The notes below the pieces were generated by a model. That model did no database searches. It was not told where the DNA came from and worked only from the letters and a program-made list of their open reading frames with translations. Shown here piece after piece: positions 62,008 to 64,000 of a stretch of DNA of 64,000 nt; the stretch's first letter is position 1, and each line of letters begins with the position of its first letter. The DNA is from Williamsia sp. 1135 (GTDB lineage Bacteria > Actinomycetota > Actinomycetes > Mycobacteriales > Mycobacteriaceae): assembly GCF_002095395.1 (NCBI RefSeq), contig NZ_MJEI01000103.1:124001-188000 (forward strand), written 5' to 3'. The position numbers and the translations under genes are program-made.

Positions 62008-62172
62008 GTGCTGGCCGATATGTACACCGACGGCATCGCCGCCCGCCGGCAGGCGATAAAGAGCTTCGCCGACATTGATGACGAGTTCGCCGAGATCGAC
62101 CACCGCACGCGCGACATCCTCGAACGGACGGAGCAGCTCCTTGCTGGTCTCGAACTCGACGACCGGGTCTAG
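62008..62172 (+). CDS. Small helical hypothetical protein
   Basis: 54 residues from GTG 62008; GAGGA lies 11 bases upstream. The sequence is charged and helical (IDHRTRDILERTEQLLAGLEL), with coding-like third-base GC. The frame is open upstream to about 61741, but that part looks non-coding. It could be a fragment. Confidence 0.3.
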   Translation: MLADMYTDGIAARRQAIKSFADIDDEFAEIDHRTRDILERTEQLLAGLELDDRV

Positions 62173-62438
62173 CGTCTCAGTCAGCTGAGCGCTCGCCTCA
62201 AGCTGGAAACTCCAAGGTCGGCGGCGCTCGGAACAACCACGACCACAGGAGGGTGTATGCCGGACGCGGCGGCGTCGACATCGAAGCCCAGATTGTCGAC
62301 TGCACACATCTTCTCGACCCGATGCACGGGGCCTCCTGGCAATCGGGGCAAGTTGCCGACGCTTGTTCCAGTCGCGCAGAACGGGCGCTGACCTCTTGAC
62401 TTGGCCGACGGTACCCAGGCCACCACGCTCGACCGAGA

Positions 62439-64000
62439 TCAAACAGCTCGGACCTCAATCTCGCCCCGTTCGTAACCGAGGAGGTGCTCGATCATTCCTT
62501 GCGCGGTGTCGTCAGAAAGTTTAAGATTCGAACCGTCTCCAAACGCAGAGGCATAGAGCGCCTCGGGTGTTTGAACCGGCTTAGTAACAAACCTGATTTG
62601 CACATCAGACGGGTCACCAACGGGTGTGGCGTAGACGGCCGGAAGCAGGTGCCGACGTTCCTTCGGGCCGAGCGACAAGAAGGCCACCCTCAGAGAAACT
62701 TGGTCGCGGTGACCTCGTTGGCCCGCAATCGTGAGCGATTCTGACAAGGTTCGAGCAAGCTTCATATCTCGAACGTGTGCATCGCGGATTACTCGGACAA
62801 CACTGGGGGATAGCTTAATTCGTGTTTGTGGCTGTCGCGAGTTGAACTCTCGGGAGGATTCCCACATGTGGTTGAGCGCGGCAATGACGGGGTCGTCACC
62901 CAGTTGTTCAGACATTCGTCGTTGTTGGAGGACTGACCTTGTTCGTTGATCGGGCGGTAGTTTTAGGCTCTGTTCTAGCCGCACCCATTGGAACGGTGCG
63001 GGATTCGATACGATCTCTACCTGTTCTGGCTCCAACTGAGTCACGCGTCGGGTTCCTCGGAGCTCGATGATCTGCAGTTCACGATCCTGCTTTCCGACTG
63101 CGAAGCCTCGGTCCTCGTTCAGTGCGTACACGTTCCGCTCTAATTCCGATGTTGACTCGCGAAGAATATTGATTAAGTCAACCTGGCGTTGAGCGTATTC
63201 CTCGATGGATAGATTTTCGTCACTTTCCATCCACCATTTTCCGGTGTCTCGATCTCGAAAGGTGGGTAGTCCTGTCGCGTAATAAACGGCGCTGAAGAAC
63301 CGATTCGATGGTACTTTTCGAGAGGGATCGACGAAGGTCCTCTGAATGCTGACTCGGCGTCCGTACCAGTTCACCCCGTGAGCGGCGTCAGCGGCCTTCT
63401 TGCCTTTGTCTCGGTCGGCGGCGTTGTTGAACGCAGCGACCACGCTGAACTTTTGATCGCCGAGCGTCATCCAGATTGCTAGTAGGGGATCCGGTCTTCC
63501 CCGGAGTCTCCGTGCGATCTTCGAAGCCGGGTAGGCGTCTGCCATCGCTAAGAGGTCCAGGGGGTCCGACACGCCGGTGTGGGAGTGCACGACATAGGAC
63601 TCTAGGCGTGTCCCTTCCAAGAATTCGTTGACGACCAGGTCGGCGATCCTCGGTACCGCAGATCTGCCAAAGGTGATTTGTATCAGGCCTTGGGCGATGA
63701 CTCGGCACTCAGCGTCGTCGGCGTCGCCGAGATCGGGAAGCGCCTCGGGGTCAGTCAGCTCATGGCCTTCTTGGCCGACGATGTCAACTTGAGAAGTTCT
63801 GTCCCTCAGCGTGATTAGATTGAGTGTCCCGAGCCGAGATAGTGCATCGAGCGTTCGGGATCTGTCGGCGCCGAACGCGGTTGCAGCGTAGATCAGTGCA
63901 GGTTCTGCGGGGGAGTTGCCTGCACCCGCCGGTTCCATTTCGATGACTGAGGCTAGAACTGCAAGCTCATCACGGGTGAGTGTTGTCAGAACCTTGATTC
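62439..64000 (-). CDS. Large unknown protein (5' end outside window)
   Basis: The minus-strand frame is open through the window edge. 499 residues follow ATG 63938, and at least 20 codons (IKVLTTLTRDELAVLASVIE) precede it, so the true start is beyond 64000. The middle is Arg/Lys-rich and may bind nucleic acid (RRLRGRPDPLLAIWMTLGDQ; WYGRRVSIQRTFVDPSRK). The C-terminal part has SLGPKERRHLLPAVYATPVG. I recognise no family. Its size and accessory setting would suit a defence or mobile-element protein, but nothing proves it. Confidence 0.6.
   Translation of the reverse strand, partial: IKVLTTLTRDELAVLASVIEMEPAGAGNSPAEPALIYAATAFGADRSRTLDALSRLGTLNLITLRDRTSQVDIVGQEGHELTDPEALPDLGDADDAECRVIAQGLIQITFGRSAVPRIADLVVNEFLEGTRLESYVVHSHTGVSDPLDLLAMADAYPASKIARRLRGRPDPLLAIWMTLGDQKFSVVAAFNNAADRDKGKKAADAAHGVNWYGRRVSIQRTFVDPSRKVPSNRFFSAVYYATGLPTFRDRDTGKWWMESDENLSIEEYAQRQVDLINILRESTSELERNVYALNEDRGFAVGKQDRELQIIELRGTRRVTQLEPEQVEIVSNPAPFQWVRLEQSLKLPPDQRTRSVLQQRRMSEQLGDDPVIAALNHMWESSREFNSRQPQTRIKLSPSVVRVIRDAHVRDMKLARTLSESLTIAGQRGHRDQVSLRVAFLSLGPKERRHLLPAVYATPVGDPSDVQIRFVTKPVQTPEALYASAFGDGSNLKLSDDTAQGMIEHLLGYERGEIEVRAV

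Noticed and set aside
61741-62172. 143-codon plus-strand frame
   Set aside because: The first about 89 codons look non-coding (Pro/Thr/Arg shadow); only the 54-codon tail from 62008 was kept, with low confidence.

Overview
The window is a high-GC actinobacterial chromosome segment. It most likely comes from Gordonia or another member of the Mycobacteriales. The evidence for this is a zmp1-type M13 peptidase, a KstR-type operator, an actinobacterial fadA-fadB pair, many GTG/TTG starts, ATGA/GTGA gene overlaps and leaderless-looking promoters. The genus is inferred from gene content, not proven.

Bases 1 to about 41.9 kb look like ordinary core chromosome. In order: a sulfur-scavenging locus (sfnG, ssuD and a divergent ROK regulator preceded by a cysteine-rich leader peptide); a Drr-type ABC exporter; a VOC protein; a molybdate operon (molbindin-like HTH protein, modABC); an adenylate cyclase and a double-TetR regulator divergent from fadA-fadB; an SGNH hydrolase; a branched-chain-amino-acid-type ABC importer with a fused LivH-LivM permease, a TetR regulator and a meta-cleavage-type hydrolase behind a KstR-like operator; a GAF-ANTAR protein; an L,D-transpeptidase; zmp1; a PAS-ANTAR protein; an ssuCAB operon with a second cysteine leader peptide; a pirin; a PBP-like protein that has lost its active site; a TetR; an ECF41-type sigma factor with its divergent NmrA-like partner; three membrane proteins; and a MacRS-like two-component system. 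Convergent gene ends are marked by unusually long hairpins, some of them inside the neighbour's coding sequence.

Bases 42 to 64 kb look like an accessory island: two overlapping HEPN-like genes, a GNAT enzyme, a HigB/HigA-ImmA toxin-antitoxin pair, an RHH-YfbU protein, a C-terminal scrap of a YhcG-type nuclease and a broken IS1380 transposase. They are followed by an eight-gene operon at 49.06-58.88 kb and then by unrecognised genes up to the window edge. The operon encodes a winged-helix/PLD-like regulator, a NadM-like nucleotidyltransferase, a PEP-synthase-like phosphotransferase, a radical SAM enzyme, a two-part FAD oxidoreductase, a degenerate Nudix-like protein, a phosphoribosyltransferase and a C-terminally truncated HelD-like ATPase. 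I do not recognise it as any described pathway. It is the best candidate here for a new system, plausibly one that makes or remodels a nucleotide-like molecule.
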